Shown here: positions 32,205 to 32,476 of the stretch, piece by piece
Numbering within the stretch: position 1 is the stretch's first letter
Layout of the letters: every line of letters begins with the position of its first letter
Assembly (NCBI RefSeq): GCF_001904745.1
Contig: NZ_MRCD01000101.1
Location: 1-32,476, forward strand
Length of the DNA stretch: 32,476 nucleotides
Source: Calothrix sp. HK-06
GTDB taxonomy: Bacteria > Cyanobacteriota > Cyanobacteriia > Cyanobacteriales > Nostocaceae
Direction of reading: 5' to 3'
The notes under the pieces: generated by a model
The model's input: the letters and a program-made list of their open reading frames with translations, nothing else
Database searches by the model: none
Told to the model about the DNA's origin: nothing
Program-made: the position numbers and the translations under genes

Positions 32205-32476
32205 GGCTTTCAGAGTATTGTAAAGATTTTTAAAAGGTACATTTCCCACGAACGAATAAGGTTTTCGTAAATTCGATACCTGGCACCCATCGTAAAATAG
32301 CAAAAAAGGCACTCATAGATTTAGAAAAGCTGTTGTGATAACTGTAAATTATATGGTTGTTTTTTGCAAAAAAGTAGCAAATTTCTTCAAAAAAGATGTT
32401 TTTAGCGATAAACAGAGACACTCAGTAAATCACAAAGTTTTTTCAGGCACCATGAAAGTGCGTATGCTCATGTAGC

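Noticed and set aside
32230-32421. 63-codon minus-strand frame at the right end
   Set aside because: It is AT-driven, Phe/Ile/Lys-rich, without a start signal or family resemblance.
1-32476. Window as a complete circular plasmid
   Set aside because: Joining the right edge to the left edge puts a stop (GCT ACA TGA) two codons into the continuation of the partial TPR gene, so the edges do not look like natural neighbours.
1-32476. CRISPR arrays, tRNA or rRNA genes, intact transposase genes
   Set aside because: I looked for regularly spaced repeats, tRNA-like cloverleaf ends and DDE or HUH motifs and found none; the repeats present are tandem, iteron-like or inverted.

Overview
The window looks like part of a plasmid (or plasmid-derived accessory region) of a filamentous cyanobacterium. 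Support comes from a CyRepA1-type replication protein, CHAT, pentapeptide-repeat, AAA_35/GUN4 and Uma2 proteins typical of filamentous cyanobacteria, low-to-moderate GC, and a strongly over-represented short palindrome (GGCGCC, about 48 copies by eye) in place of the usual cyanobacterial HIP1 octamer, which I did not see.

Layout. 1-378 is the 5' end of a secreted TPR protein running off the left edge. 379-2407 is a gene-free, repeat-rich tract: TAAC-NN-GTTA palindromes, GTTG(A/G)CTACC repeats, an inverted-repeat pair and a roughly 170-bp tandem repeat. 2408-2721 is a frameshifted CHAT remnant next to a large CHAT-STAND-ATPase-pentapeptide protein (2738-5533), a probable stress or immune sensor. 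5751-13955 is a long minus-strand block: a small HTH protein, a Tat-exported NTF2-like protein, a coiled-coil/SAP-like protein, a telomere-resolvase (protelomerase) homologue, then four genes of unknown function including a membrane-anchored coiled-coil P-loop ATPase with a zinc ribbon. Divergent from these lie a ribbon-helix-helix (RHH) gene and a Uma2 nuclease.

15454-20042 is the replication region: a tiny RHH gene, a candidate structured RNA enclosed by a 12-bp terminal stem, and three small genes translationally coupled (ATGA overlaps) to the 1187-residue CyRepA1 protein. A long imperfect inverted repeat follows rep. 20436-28987 holds DNA-binding and maintenance genes: an HTH protein, RHH/coiled-coil paralogues with a shared operator, a PD-(D/E)XK nuclease, a tyrosine recombinase, a ParA-like ATPase with an overlapping RHH partner and an upstream iteron array, two frameshifted RHH genes, and a 221-bp mini-element whose ends resemble those of cyanobacterial Tn7-like/CAST transposons. 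29559-32204 is an AAA-like ATPase with a transmembrane segment and a C-terminal GUN4 domain. 32205-32476 shows nothing I can name.

How it may work together. CyRepA1, the ParA/RHH/iteron module, the recombinase and the protelomerase homologue form a replication and maintenance kit. The protelomerase raises the question of whether the replicon is, or was, linear with hairpin ends; I found no long perfect palindrome that could be its target. Two STAND-like ATPases with cyanobacterial sensor or effector domains flank the backbone and are nearly free of GGCGCC, as expected of later cargo. Seven RHH-type DNA-binding proteins, two of them broken, imply dense local autoregulation.
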